Numbered from the stretch's first letter, positions 1-8,435 are shown. The stretch: 58,996 nucleotides of DNA from Ilumatobacter sp. (GCA_018666235.1 JABJAB010000065.1:1-58996), one strand, 5' to 3'. Notes: generated from the sequence alone by a model not told the origin. Made by a program: numbers and translations.

Positions 1-1
1 C

Positions 2-616
2 AAGGAGGGCCGCCTGGCCGAGGAGATCGTTCCGGTCGAAGTGCCGCAGCGCAAGGGTGACCCGATCCTCATCGAGCACGACGAGGGCGTGCGCCCCGGC
101 ACCACGGTCGAGAGCCTGTCGAAGATGCGCCCAGCGTTCGATAAGGAGGGCAGCATCACCGCAGCGAACGCCTCGCAGCTCTCTGACGGTGGCAGCGCCA
201 TGATCCTGATGAGCAAGGCCGAAGCCGAGCGCCGCGGCGTCAATCCGCTCGGCGAGTTCATGTCGTACGGCATGGTCGCAGGCCCCGACAACGCCTCACT
301 GCTCCATCAGCCAAGCCGGGCTGCGATGCTCGCCGCTCAGAAGGCCGGCATTGCCGTCGCCGATCTCGACCTGCTCGAGCTCAACGAAGCATTTGCCGCT
401 GTCGGCATTGCATCGACCGCCGAGCTCGGCGTCGACCCGGACAAGGTCAACGTGAACGGCGGCGCGATTGCACTTGGGCACCCGATCGGCATGAGCGGTA
501 ACCGTTTGGCACTCACCCTGCTCCACGAGCTCAACCGTCGCGGCGGCGGCACCGGCGTGGCCTCTCTCTGCGGCGGTGGTGGTCAGGGCGACGCTGCAAT
601 CTTGCGCACCGTCTGA
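2..616 (+). CDS. Acetyl-CoA acetyltransferase (thiolase), C-terminal part, truncated by window edge
   Basis: The reading frame is open from base 2, so the gene begins before the window. The visible 204 residues are the C-terminal half of a type II thiolase, which condenses or cleaves acyl-CoA with CoA. The ELNEAFA segment carries the active-site Asn-Glu, GGAIALGHPIG is thiolase signature 2 with the catalytic His, and LCGGGGQG near the end holds the acid/base Cys. Whether it acts in beta-oxidation or in acetoacetyl-CoA formation cannot be told from this half. It converges on the DUF2017 gene with only 9 bases between them. Confidence 0.93.
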   Translation, partial: KEGRLAEEIVPVEVPQRKGDPILIEHDEGVRPGTTVESLSKMRPAFDKEGSITAANASQLSDGGSAMILMSKAEAERRGVNPLGEFMSYGMVAGPDNASLLHQPSRAAMLAAQKAGIAVADLDLLELNEAFAAVGIASTAELGVDPDKVNVNGGAIALGHPIGMSGNRLALTLLHELNRRGGGTGVASLCGGGGQGDAAILRTV

Positions 617-625
617 GTCGACGGA

Positions 626-1159
626 TCAGCTGCCGGAGAGCGCGGTGACGGTCCATTCCAGGACCCAGCCGAGGTAGCCGTACAAGCTGTACTCGGGGCT
701 GTCATTGATGTCGGCTTCTTCGGCTGACTCATCGTCGGTGATGTCGAGCATCGTGCCCAACACGAGACGGATTGCATTGACCGACTGCATGAAGGCCATG
801 GTCTCGCCCTCACCCAAGGTCCGGCCCTCTTCCATGAGGAGCAAGCTCACGCTGTCAACAGCGGCCACGCGACTCGCGACCAACTCCTCGCGCATGAGCC
901 GCTGATACTCGGCTTCTTTTTCCTCGTCGTCATGAAATGCGGGAGGAAACAGACGGTGCAGCAAGGGAGCGGTGTGCTCGTTTGGCTCGCTCGTGAGCAA
1001 GTCCTTCATCTCACCGAGGAGGCGCACGATCAACTCGCGTTCCTCGGTCTCGAAGTTCAGTCGGAACCGGGCGCCTTCACCATGGTCGAACGCACCGAGT
1101 GGATCGACGTCACTGTTGTCCACGTGCTCGACGGGCGGAACGAAATCGCGCTCACTCAT
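626..1159 (-). CDS. DUF2017 family protein
   Basis: 177 residues, acidic and helical, with no membrane segment. The family is typical of actinobacteria and sits directly downstream of clpS, as it does here. The start overlaps the clpS stop by 8 bases, so the two are probably translated together. The function is not established. The fixed pairing with the Clp adaptor suggests a role in regulated proteolysis, but that is inference from context only. Confidence 0.8.
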   Translation of the reverse strand: MSERDFVPPVEHVDNSDVDPLGAFDHGEGARFRLNFETEERELIVRLLGEMKDLLTSEPNEHTAPLLHRLFPPAFHDDEEKEAEYQRLMREELVASRVAAVDSVSLLLMEEGRTLGEGETMAFMQSVNAIRLVLGTMLDITDDESAEEADINDSPEYSLYGYLGWVLEWTVTALSGS

Positions 1160-1448
1160 CGTGCTCCATTGAGGCCCACAGGCTGTGCTCGTGGAGACGA
1201 AACACGTGCATCTCGGCTTCCTCGCGATTGCCGTTGGCGACCACGGCCTTGCCCTTGTGGTGCACGTCGAGCATCATCGCCGTGGCCTTTTCGTCGGAGT
1301 AGCCGAACAGCTTCTTGAGCACGAAAGTGACGTAACTCATCAGATTGATCGGATCGTTCCAGACGATCACCACCCACGGGCGGTCGTTGGCCAACTCCTC
1401 GTCGACCTTGGGCTCTTCGACCCGGACTGGTTCGAGCGTCGTTGGCAC
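1152..1448 (-). CDS. clpS: ATP-dependent Clp protease adaptor ClpS
   Basis: 98 residues, normal for ClpS, which docks on the ClpA/ClpC N-domain and delivers N-degron substrates. The core is plain: WVVIVWNDPINLMSYVTFVL (N-terminal binding strand with the NDP turn and the Tyr/Thr after it), then KKLFGYSDEKA, then the MLDVHHKGKAVV helix with the conserved His-His-Lys-Gly. A disordered acidic N-terminus of about 20 residues precedes it, as is usual. The start is GTG. First gene of a two-gene unit with the DUF2017 gene. Confidence 0.95.
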   Translation of the reverse strand: MPTTLEPVRVEEPKVDEELANDRPWVVIVWNDPINLMSYVTFVLKKLFGYSDEKATAMMLDVHHKGKAVVANGNREEAEMHVFRLHEHSLWASMEHDE

Positions 1449-1481
1449 CCGCCCATTCTGCCGCGTCGTGCCAACGGAAAA

Positions 1482-2303
1482 TCAGTTGGTGGTGATGACC
1501 ACGGATTCGATGTCGACCGGCTCCGATGGGGTCCCGGACGCTGTGCCGGCTGCTTCCATCGCGACGACGGTCTCATCGAAGCCTTCGGTCACTGCACCGA
1601 AGAGCGAGTAGCTCGGTGGGAGGGCTGCGCCGTTTTCGCCGGTGATGATGAAGAACTGGCTGCCGTTGGTGTCCGGACCGCTGTTTGCCATCGCAATCGA
1701 ACCGATCTCGTACGCGCCGGCCTCGGGGAGCTCGTCGGCGAATCTGTAGCCGGGACCACCAGTACCGGTGCCCGTCGGGTCACCGCACTGCACGACGAAG
1801 TCCGGGATGATCCGGTGGCAGGGCGTGTCGTCGAAGTACTGGTGGCGAGCCAGGAACACGAAGTTGTTGACCGTGAGCGGCGCGATGTTCTGATCGAGTT
1901 CGATCGTGAGCTCACCCTTGTTGGTGGTGAGCAGCGCGCTGTACTCCTTGTCGGGGTCGAGGCACATCGGAGGCGCCGCGTCGAACGTTTGCTGCTTGGT
2001 GGCAGACCCGTCGGGGGAGGGGCAGCCCTCCGGGACGAACTCGCCGGTCGGCTCGAAAACTTCGCCCGCAGCGACATCGGCGCCCGCATCTTCGTTCACC
2101 TCGGGCAGCGTCGTCGGAGTCGCATTGTCATCATCGCCACCGATGAAGGTGTTGGCAATGAAGGCAATGCCGACCACGCCGACGATGGCGGCGACGATGA
2201 TGACGCCGATCCGGGTGCCCTTCTGGCGTGTCTCGGCGCGTGCGGCCTGTTGTTCTTTGACGGCCTTGTTGGCCCGTTGACGTTCGCGTTTGTCGGTTCC
2301 CAC
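1482..2303 (-). CDS. Cyclophilin-type peptidyl-prolyl cis-trans isomerase, membrane-anchored
   Basis: The chosen GTG at 2303 gives 273 residues: a basic charged N-terminus (GTDKRERQRANKAVKEQQ), one membrane segment at about residues 33-53 (GVIIVAAIVGVVGIAFIANTFIGG), a Pro/Asp-rich linker, then a cyclophilin domain (KGELTIELDQNIAPLTVNNFVFLA, CHRIIPDFVVQCGDPTGTG, MANSGPDTNGSQFFI). It should catalyse prolyl isomerisation outside the membrane. The frame stays open to 2447, but that extension lacks family similarity. A TATCGT box lies 9 bases before the GTG, consistent with a near-leaderless transcript. Divergent from the next gene. Confidence 0.9.
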   Translation of the reverse strand: MGTDKRERQRANKAVKEQQAARAETRQKGTRIGVIIVAAIVGVVGIAFIANTFIGGDDDNATPTTLPEVNEDAGADVAAGEVFEPTGEFVPEGCPSPDGSATKQQTFDAAPPMCLDPDKEYSALLTTNKGELTIELDQNIAPLTVNNFVFLARHQYFDDTPCHRIIPDFVVQCGDPTGTGTGGPGYRFADELPEAGAYEIGSIAMANSGPDTNGSQFFIITGENGAALPPSYSLFGAVTEGFDETVVAMEAAGTASGTPSEPVDIESVVITTN

Positions 2304-2474
2304 AGTGGCGGAACGATACCGCCCGTCGACCGGGGTCGACCCTCGCCGTTTGGCACCCTTCAGCAGCGCGTGGGTCTTGCCCTCAAGCGCGTCGACGGTG
2401 CTGCCGATACCCAGAGACGCCGCTCGCGGCCTCCCAGAAGCAATCACACCGTGCTACAGACCTCAACCACCTTC

Positions 2475-3551
2475 ATGAACCGGCCCGAGCAGGCAACAGA
2501 CCGCGCCTCCGCTCGGGCGACGGCATCGCTCGGACGCTGGGCGGGCCTCGCGCTGAGTCTTGCAGGACTGATTGGCTGGCTCGGTTGGCTGTCGTGGCGG
2601 TTCGGCACCCTGGAGATGTCGATCGTGGCAGTGGGCGTGCTCGCCCTCGAACTCGTTGCGATCTCGGCCGCCGTCCTCGTCACTGCTGGACTGTTTGCCG
2701 GCCGACCGCGATGGCGCCGAGGACGACGTGCAACTGACGCCGATCGTCAACTGCCAATGCTGCTCGGCGAAGCGCTCGGCCTCGGAGACATCAACAACGA
2801 ACGCAACACCGACCCGACCGACCCCAGTGCGCTGTCGGCGGCCAACGTTGGGCCGGACGACACGGGCGAAATCGCTTGGGCACGTCGCGGCCTTCGTGTC
2901 CTTGGCGAGCAGCGCCGACTCGATCGGCGCGCCCAACTCGATACCCACAACCTGCGCGAAGCGGCCTGGTCAGTGGTCGCGCTTGACGGACTTCGGCGCC
3001 TCGTCACCGTGATCACCCTGGTGGTGGTCTTGTTCACCGGAATCGCCCCGTTCGAAACGCCGCCGCCGAATCGCATCGCAATGCTCGCCGTCGGCATCGC
3101 ACTCCTCTCGATCGGTCATTGGTTGCTCTCCGGCGGGCACGTTCGCCCGCTGGCTCGCCTGATCTGGTCGATGGCGTCAATCGGCGCTGGACTCGGCGCT
3201 GGTGTCTCGCGGTCTGGCCTCCCGATCCGATGGGCGATGACCATGGCCACGCTCATCGCGCTGAACATCAGCATTGCGTTGCGCGGCATGAGCGACCGAT
3301 GGACCCACGGCCTCGGGCCGATGAACGACGACGCGCGGGTGACTGCGATGACGGTTGCTTTCGGCTTGGTCGCCGCCGGTGGCATCGCGATGCGCCGGAT
3401 GCCGCAACCCGAACTCGGTCACTACGGCGCCACGAGACGCTTGGAAGAGTCATCGGTGCGCCGTCTGACGATCGGGCTGACACTGGTCGTCGCCGTGATT
3501 GGCTTCGTCGCCGGGTTGGCGCCTGCCGAGGTCCTCGTCGCCGCCCCTTGA
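2475..3551 (+). CDS. Integral membrane protein of unknown function
   Basis: 358 residues from ATG 2475; an in-frame GTG at 2451 is an alternative. I count about nine hydrophobic segments: two in the N-terminal 70 residues, a roughly 110-residue cytoplasmic-type stretch rich in Arg and Asp, then a run of helices from residue 165 to the end. No family motif was recognised. The longer frame running back to 1185 is antisense to clpS and the PPIase gene and is not coding. No Shine-Dalgarno is visible. Confidence 0.75.
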   Translation: MNRPEQATDRASARATASLGRWAGLALSLAGLIGWLGWLSWRFGTLEMSIVAVGVLALELVAISAAVLVTAGLFAGRPRWRRGRRATDADRQLPMLLGEALGLGDINNERNTDPTDPSALSAANVGPDDTGEIAWARRGLRVLGEQRRLDRRAQLDTHNLREAAWSVVALDGLRRLVTVITLVVVLFTGIAPFETPPPNRIAMLAVGIALLSIGHWLLSGGHVRPLARLIWSMASIGAGLGAGVSRSGLPIRWAMTMATLIALNISIALRGMSDRWTHGLGPMNDDARVTAMTVAFGLVAAGGIAMRRMPQPELGHYGATRRLEESSVRRLTIGLTLVVAVIGFVAGLAPAEVLVAAP

Positions 3552-3752
3552 CCATCGCCAGGTCAGGCGTTGAGCTTTCAGGCGGGCGACACAAACAATT
3601 TCTGGAATTTCTGGAATTTCTCCTCAAGTTCCTCATCGAGCGTGCCGATACCCCCCTTGATGGCCCAGGTGTCGACGTTGTCCCTGCCTGCGGACAACAC
3701 TGCCCCGCACGGTGCCCCGGTCGCGCTGCCCACCGCCATTAGATTGTCGGAC

Positions 3753-3995
3753 ATGGCGAAGCTGCGACTGTTCGCATCTGCTCGCGAGGCCGCAGGCACC
3801 GGGAGCGACGCAATCGATGGCGCAACCGTTGCTGACGTGCTCGCAGCTGCCACCCAACGCTATGGATCCGAATTCGCCGAGGTGCTCACCACCTGTCGGA
3901 TCTGGGTCAACGGCAACGATGTTGCTCCCGACACCATGGTCGGGCCGCACGACGAAGTGGCGGTACTCCCGCCCGTCTCTGGAGGATCCACGTGA
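3753..3995 (+). CDS. MoaD/ThiS family ubiquitin-like protein
   Basis: 80 residues with the beta-grasp pattern of small sulfur carriers: KLRLFASAREAAG at the start, VADVLAAATQRYG helix, WVNGNDVA, and DEVAVLPPVSGG at the end. Sulfur carriers normally finish on a free Gly-Gly. Here two more residues follow (GGST), so activation would need trimming, as in the JAMM-processed carriers, or the protein works differently. TAGATT at 3740-3745 lies 7 bases before the ATG with no Shine-Dalgarno, indicating a leaderless mRNA. The stop overlaps the GTG of the RsiG-like gene, and the Gly-Gly codons form that gene's ribosome site. Confidence 0.85.
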   Translation: MAKLRLFASAREAAGTGSDAIDGATVADVLAAATQRYGSEFAEVLTTCRIWVNGNDVAPDTMVGPHDEVAVLPPVSGGST

Positions 3996-4495
3996 CCGAC
4001 ACCAACGCCGCGCTCAGCCCTGACCCCGCTGATTTGTCGCTCGACGATTTACGCGCGCTGCGCCAGCAACTGCAGCACGAGGATGACGTCGTGTCGTACG
4101 CCCGCCGGGTTGCCCAAGCGCGCCTTGACCTCGTGAAGAGCGAACACGCTCGCCGTGATGCCGGCCCCGACGCCGATCTCAACGAACAGATCGGCAGCGT
4201 GCTCAGTCAGCACCTGACCGGAGGCCCTGCCCGCCCGCCCCGGCCCACCGAAGATCTCAGCGACAACGCCCTCGCCGATGAGCTCGACGCAGTGTGCGCC
4301 GAGCATCACTTCGGTCGGTTGGATGACCTCGACGACGCTGAGCTCCTCGCGCTGGCCGATGCCATCGGCAACTTCGAAACTCGCGTCTCGTCCGACCGCC
4401 GCGAGCGGTTCGATCGCCTCGACGCTTTGAGTGCTGAGTTGGTGCGGCGATACCGCGACGGCGAAGCCAGCGTCGATTCCCTCCTCGCGGACTGA
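3992..4495 (+). CDS. rsiG: RsiG-type anti-sigma factor homologue with c-di-GMP motifs
   Basis: 167 residues in two helical parts. The N-terminal helix (LRALRQQLQ then residues 31-46) fits the RsiG cyclic-di-GMP motif E-x3-S-x2-R-x3-Q-x3-D as D31, S35, R38, Q42, D46. The second helix fits it as E129, S133, R136, F140, D144. Each copy carries one substitution (E to D, and Q to F). The C-terminus (ELVRRYRDGEASVDSLL) also matches the end of Streptomyces RsiG. In Streptomyces, c-di-GMP-loaded RsiG holds the sigma factor WhiG inactive. No sigma factor lies in this window. The GTG overlaps the moaD-like stop and uses GGAGGA as ribosome site. The function is by similarity. Confidence 0.8.
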   Translation: MTDTNAALSPDPADLSLDDLRALRQQLQHEDDVVSYARRVAQARLDLVKSEHARRDAGPDADLNEQIGSVLSQHLTGGPARPPRPTEDLSDNALADELDAVCAEHHFGRLDDLDDAELLALADAIGNFETRVSSDRRERFDRLDALSAELVRRYRDGEASVDSLLAD

Positions 4496-4551
4496 ACTCG
4501 CAACCCCGCATTGCTTGCGGGCACACGTAGCGCCCTCGGCAGGCTGCCCGT

Positions 4552-4557
4552 TAGCGT
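4552..4557 (+). promoter_or_regulatory. -10 element for leaderless mshA
   Basis: TAGCGT, followed by 7 bases and the GTG at 4565. The spacing puts the transcription start at or next to the start codon. This favours GTG 4565 over the longer frame from 4511, whose extra codons would include the promoter. Confidence 0.55.
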
Positions 4558-4564
4558 TCACGCC

Positions 4565-5896
4565 GTGGTGCAACGTGTCGCAGTGATCTCACTTCACACA
4601 TCACCACTCCTGCAGCCCGGATCCGGTGACAGCGGTGGCATGAACGTCTATGTGCGCGAGCTGGTGTCGTCGCTCTCGCAAACCGGCGTCGAGTGCACGA
4701 CGTTCACCCGAGCCGATCGGGAAGGTCTGCCGGCCGAAGTGATGATCGAGCCCGGCCATCGAGTCGTGCATATTGAGGCCGGGCCGCACCACCTGCCCAA
4801 AGAGGCGCTTCCAGAGATCTCCGACGAGTTTTGTCACGGCGTGATCGAGTGGATCAAGGCAAACGAAATGCCTGACGTGATCCACGGCAACTATTGGTTG
4901 AGTGGCGTCGTCGGCCACCATCTGAAGCACGAACTCGGTGTGCCGTTCGTGTCGACGTTCCACACCCTTGCCCGGGTCAAAGCTGAAGGTGGCGACCCGG
5001 AGCCAATGTGGCGCGACCGGGCCGAAGCCGAGATCATTCAGTGCTCCGATGGCATTTGCGTCAGTTGCGTCGAGGAAGAGGAACAGTTTCGTCGGTTGTA
5101 CGGCGATCCGGCCGGACGCATCGAGATCATCTCGCCCGGTGTCGAACACGCCTTCTTTGCGCCCGGCGCTCGTGTTGCCGCGCGGCAGGCGATCGGCTTT
5201 GATGCGGACCGTCCGCTCGTCTTGTTCGTTGGCCGGATCCAGCCGCTCAAGGGTCCCGACGTGGCGATCAGAGCGCTCGCCGCACTCGAACGCGATGACG
5301 TACAACTTGCCCTGGTCGGCGGCTCCAGCGGACGCAACGGTGACGTGCAAGCAGCAGAGGCGCATGCGCTCGTCGACGAACTTGGCCTGCACGACCAGGT
5401 GCATTTCGTCGAACCGCAGCCGCACCACATCCTGTCGTCCTGGTACCGCGCCGCCGATGTTGTGCTCGTACCCAGTCGAAGCGAGAGCTTCGGGTTGGTC
5501 GCACTCGAGGCCGCAGCGTGCGGCATTCCGGTCGTGGCCAGCGCAGTCGGCGGACTGCTCAGCCTCGTCGACGATGGGGAGACCGGCTTCCTCATCGAAG
5601 GGCGACGGCCGACCGACTTCGCGGTGGCGATGGCCGCGATCCTCGACAATGCTGAACTCGCCGCCGCGATGGGTGCGGCCGCAGAAGAGCGGGCCCGTTC
5701 GTACACCTGGCGCGCAGCAGCCGATCGGCTGCGGTCGCTGTACGTCGATCTGGACGCGGCAGCCGAGCTCGTCAGCTGCCACGTCGACGATGTGACCGAG
5801 GTACGCCACATCGATGACGTGCTCGCGGACGCAGCGGCGAACGAAACCAACGGGGCTGTGACCATGATCAACCCGGCGCCCGAGGTCGTGTCGTGA
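4565..5896 (+). CDS. mshA: D-inositol-3-phosphate glycosyltransferase MshA
   Basis: 443 residues, GT-B fold, GT4 family. It transfers GlcNAc from UDP-GlcNAc to 1L-myo-inositol 1-phosphate, the first step of mycothiol synthesis. Family hallmarks are RVAVISLHTSPLLQPGSGDSGGMNVYV at the N-terminus (described in pieces: SLHTSP, then GSGDSGGMNVYV), STFHTLARVK, ISPGVEHAFF, LFVGRIQPLKGPD, and the nucleotide-sugar motif SRSESFGLVALEAAACGIPVV. The YbjN-like gene follows with a 4-base overlap, the same pairing as in mycobacteria. The C-terminal 40 residues are a low-similarity tail. Confidence 0.93.
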   Translation: MVQRVAVISLHTSPLLQPGSGDSGGMNVYVRELVSSLSQTGVECTTFTRADREGLPAEVMIEPGHRVVHIEAGPHHLPKEALPEISDEFCHGVIEWIKANEMPDVIHGNYWLSGVVGHHLKHELGVPFVSTFHTLARVKAEGGDPEPMWRDRAEAEIIQCSDGICVSCVEEEEQFRRLYGDPAGRIEIISPGVEHAFFAPGARVAARQAIGFDADRPLVLFVGRIQPLKGPDVAIRALAALERDDVQLALVGGSSGRNGDVQAAEAHALVDELGLHDQVHFVEPQPHHILSSWYRAADVVLVPSRSESFGLVALEAAACGIPVVASAVGGLLSLVDDGETGFLIEGRRPTDFAVAMAAILDNAELAAAMGAAAEERARSYTWRAAADRLRSLYVDLDAAAELVSCHVDDVTEVRHIDDVLADAAANETNGAVTMINPAPEVVS

Positions 5897-6354
5897 CCGA
5901 CCCGTTTACCGGCGAGCAACTCGCCGTCCTTGAACGACAGATCGACGAGTGGCTCGGCGAACTCGACGCCAACCACGATCACATTGTCGCCGTCGATCGA
6001 TCGCCCGATGACGACGTGCGCTGGTTCGTGCGCATGCGCGGCGACGACAAGGATTTCACCACGGTGTGGCTCACGCTTGGTCAACGCACTCTGCGCTACG
6101 AGACCTATGTGATGCCAGCGCCAGAAGAGAACCACGCTCAGCTGTACGAACATGTACTTCGCCGGAACGACCGTCTGGTCGGAGCCCACTTCTCCATTGG
6201 GGTTGAGGATGCGATCTTCCTGCGTGGCGAGGTGCCGGTCGACCGGGTCGACCGCAATGAGCTCGACCGAGTGCTGGGCACGCTGTACGCCCAGGTCGAG
6301 CAGTGCTTTACGGGCATGATCCGCATCGGATTTGCCAGCCGCTTCGCAGGCTGA
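5893..6354 (+). CDS. YbjN domain-containing protein
   Basis: 153 residues. The fold is that of the YbjN/type III chaperone-like family: RWFVRMRGDDKDFTTVWLTLGQRTLRYETYVMPAPEEN, then LRRNDRLVGAHFSIGVEDAIFLRGEVP and the VDRNELDRVLGTLY helix. The biochemical role is unknown. It starts with GTG inside the mshA stop (GTGA), implying translational coupling, and this mshA-ybjN order is conserved in mycobacteria. Confidence 0.85.
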   Translation: MTDPFTGEQLAVLERQIDEWLGELDANHDHIVAVDRSPDDDVRWFVRMRGDDKDFTTVWLTLGQRTLRYETYVMPAPEENHAQLYEHVLRRNDRLVGAHFSIGVEDAIFLRGEVPVDRVDRNELDRVLGTLYAQVEQCFTGMIRIGFASRFAG

Positions 6355-6493
6355 CGCCAGGTACCGCTGACGAGCCGGCATCGTTCTTCACGTGCTCGTT
6401 CCGAGTCGGTCGCGTCGGTGCCCACTGTCCCAGTGTCCGGGCGGGTACGTCTCGGGGGAGTCGGTCCCTCGTATCCGCCCGGGCAGTTCCCGG

Positions 6494-6499
6494 TAACTT
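6494..6499 (+). promoter_or_regulatory. -10 element for leaderless proC
   Basis: TAACTT followed by 7 bases and ATG 6507. No Shine-Dalgarno is present. The position supports ATG 6507 as the start rather than ATG 6585 inside the gene. Confidence 0.55.
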
Positions 6500-6506
6500 C
6501 GGCCCG

Positions 6507-7355
6507 ATGAGCGATGCCCAGCCTGCAACCAGATCCGCCGAGGTTGTCGACCCGGTCGATGTCGTCGATGTCGTCGATGTCGTCATGGTCGGCGGCGGCA
6601 ACATGGGCGCCGCCCTCCTTGGCGGGATGATCGAGTCGGGTGTGTTCGCGCCGGGCATGTTGGCGGTCGTCGAGTTACTCGACGCCCGGCGCAACGAACT
6701 CGTCGACATGTTTCCTGGCGTCGCCATCGTCGACGCGATTCCCCCGTGCCGTTCGGCAGTACTTGCCGTCAAGCCGCCCGGTGTTCCGGCTGCGACCACC
6801 GCAGCGGTTGCGGCCGGCGCCACTCGTCTGCTGTCGATCGCCGCCGGTGTCAACATCGCCACCATCGAAGCCGCCGCCGGGGACGACGTGGCCGTCGTCC
6901 GGTGCATGCCGAACACCCCTGCACTCGTCGGCAAGGGCGCCTCGGCGATTGCAGGCGGGAGCGCCGCCACCGACGATGACCTGGGGTGGGCCGAATCGGT
7001 GCTTGGCGCCGTCGGCATCGTCGATCGCCTGCCTGAAGAACAGCTGGATGCATTCACCGGCGTCGCTGGTTCCGGCCCGGCCTACATCTTTCTCATCGCC
7101 GAGGCGTTGACCGACGCGGCGGTCGCGGAAGGTATTGAGCGATCCACCGCCGATCGCGTGGTGAGCCAGCTGCTGCTGGGTGCTTCGACACTGCTGGCCC
7201 GCGACGGTGACCCCGCCACGCTGCGTCGCAACGTCACGTCGCCCAACGGCACCACGGCCGCCGGACTCGGCGTGCTCGACGCACACGACGTGCGTGGCAC
7301 CTTTGCTGCTGCGGTGCGCGCTGCAACCGAGCGCAGTCGCGAACTCGGAGCCTGA
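6507..7355 (+). CDS. proC: Pyrroline-5-carboxylate reductase
   Basis: 282 residues. Reduces 1-pyrroline-5-carboxylate to proline with NAD(P)H. The Rossmann motif is VVMVGGGNMGAALLGG. RCMPNTPALVGKGASAI, AFTGVAGSGPAYIFLIAEAL (signature with the substrate-binding loop) and RRNVTSPNGTTAAGL complete the family pattern. An N-terminal extension of about 26 residues precedes the Rossmann strand and includes the repetitive DPVDVVDVVDVV encoded by a 9-base tandem repeat. Start chosen from the TAACTT box 7 bases upstream. Confidence 0.93.
   Translation: MSDAQPATRSAEVVDPVDVVDVVDVVMVGGGNMGAALLGGMIESGVFAPGMLAVVELLDARRNELVDMFPGVAIVDAIPPCRSAVLAVKPPGVPAATTAAVAAGATRLLSIAAGVNIATIEAAAGDDVAVVRCMPNTPALVGKGASAIAGGSAATDDDLGWAESVLGAVGIVDRLPEEQLDAFTGVAGSGPAYIFLIAEALTDAAVAEGIERSTADRVVSQLLLGASTLLARDGDPATLRRNVTSPNGTTAAGLGVLDAHDVRGTFAAAVRAATERSRELGA
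6555..6581 (+). repeat. Three tandem copies of a 9-base unit in proC
   Basis: Exact triplicate GTCGATGTC, encoding VDV three times just before the NAD(P)H-binding motif. A slippage-prone repeat kept in frame by its length. The same kind of 9-base repeat occurs at 36025-36060. Confidence 0.85.
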
Positions 7356-7381
7356 GTCGAACGGGTCCCCAGACGCGAACA

Positions 7382-7449
7382 GAGCCGATGTCAACCCCCC
7401 AGGTGGCACCGGCTCCGTCACGCGCTGTTCGCCGTCGAGGGCGAACGCG
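7382..7449. terminator. Paired hairpins between convergent proC and SAM-hydrolase genes
   Basis: Two inverted repeats fill the 201-base gap: GAGCCG (7382-7387) with CGGCTC (7410-7415), and GTTCGCC (7427-7433) with GGCGAAC (7440-7446), extended by CGC/GCG. Neither ends in a good T-run, so a bidirectional or Rho-assisted terminator is only likely. The rest of the gap, to 7556, shows no gene. Confidence 0.4.
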
Positions 7450-7556
7450 TTGTTGGAGACCAATCCTAGAGCCTCGCGCGCTCTTGTGACAAGGGCCACG
7501 TCACCGGGACCGTCGGGAGCCTGCAACGAGCGTGCTCGGCGAGTCCGGGTGTGGTG

Positions 7557-8435
7557 TCAGCTGGGACGGATCGACACGGCCTGCGGCGTGGGCGCATCGT
7601 CGTCGCCGGCCGGAGTGAGGGTCACCTGATCGCCGGCGTCGAGGCCGAGTTCTTCGGCAGCTGATCGCTGATCCATCGCGATGGCGAGCATTCCGCTTGA
7701 GTCGAGCACCAGGCCGACGCTGCCGCCGACGAGTTCGGCGAACGATGCCGCGCGCACCGTGCTCCGCGTGACCTCTCCGGACGGGTCGGTCGGCGCACTG
7801 ATCCGCACGCTGACGCGGGAGCCGAACGTCGCGGGCAGGTCGTCGGGTCCGACGTTGAGCTGCGCGTTACCGAACCGGTCGATCCAGAGCACTTGCGCGA
7901 TCACCTTGGTGTCGTCGGATTGCGGGAGCGGGATCACTCCCGGGAGCAACAGGTCAGCATCGACGGGATTGCCGAGTTCCATCAGATCGACACCATTGCA
8001 GAGGTGTGCAGCTGCAGGTGCAAAGACGTCGCGACCGGCAAACGTGCCCCCGATGGCGTGGAGCTGGTAATCGGCGTTGGTCAATTCGACTGCCCGTCCG
8101 GCACCACCGGTCATCGAGACGGCGGGCGCAAGCAGCCCGTTGTCAGGGCCGACGAGAACGCCCTCACCGTCCGCGACTTCGATCGCAATCGCCTTGCGCG
8201 ATGTGGCGACGCCCGGGTCGACCACGGCCAGCACGACACCAGAGGCCACATAGCTGATGCTGCGGGCGAGGGCGAGCGAACCGGCGCGCACGTCGAACGG
8301 AGCAATGCCGTGGGTCAAGTCGATGACCGAGGCGTGCGGTGCGAGCTCACGAATCACCGATGTGCACACGCCGACGAACTCGTCCTGTAGCCCGTAGTCA
8401 GTGAGAAACGAAACGGTGTCATACCTGCGGCCCAT
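7557..8435 (-). CDS. SAM hydroxide adenosyltransferase / SAM hydrolase (DUF62 family)
   Basis: 292 residues from ATG 8435. The family converts S-adenosylmethionine and water to adenosine and methionine, and is related to fluorinases. Visible hallmarks: TVSFLTDYGLQDEFVGVC, DLTHGIAPFDVRAGS, VVDPGVATSRKAI (the VVDPGVG-x-x-R family motif), GPDNGLL and the C-terminal barrel with DRFGNAQLNV. The open frame continues to 8660 but has no family match and covers the ctaB promoter region. GAGGGG lies directly before the ATG. Confidence 0.9.
   Translation of the reverse strand: MGRRYDTVSFLTDYGLQDEFVGVCTSVIRELAPHASVIDLTHGIAPFDVRAGSLALARSISYVASGVVLAVVDPGVATSRKAIAIEVADGEGVLVGPDNGLLAPAVSMTGGAGRAVELTNADYQLHAIGGTFAGRDVFAPAAAHLCNGVDLMELGNPVDADLLLPGVIPLPQSDDTKVIAQVLWIDRFGNAQLNVGPDDLPATFGSRVSVRISAPTDPSGEVTRSTVRAASFAELVGGSVGLVLDSSGMLAIAMDQRSAAEELGLDAGDQVTLTPAGDDDAPTPQAVSIRPS

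Noticed and set aside
1185..2474. Long open frame on the plus strand joined to the membrane protein at 2475
   Set aside because: It is antisense to clpS and the cyclophilin gene, has no family similarity, and arises from the high-GC opposite strand of real genes.
5038..6381. 447-codon frame on the minus strand
   Set aside because: Antisense to mshA and the YbjN gene; low-complexity Ser/Ala/Arg composition.
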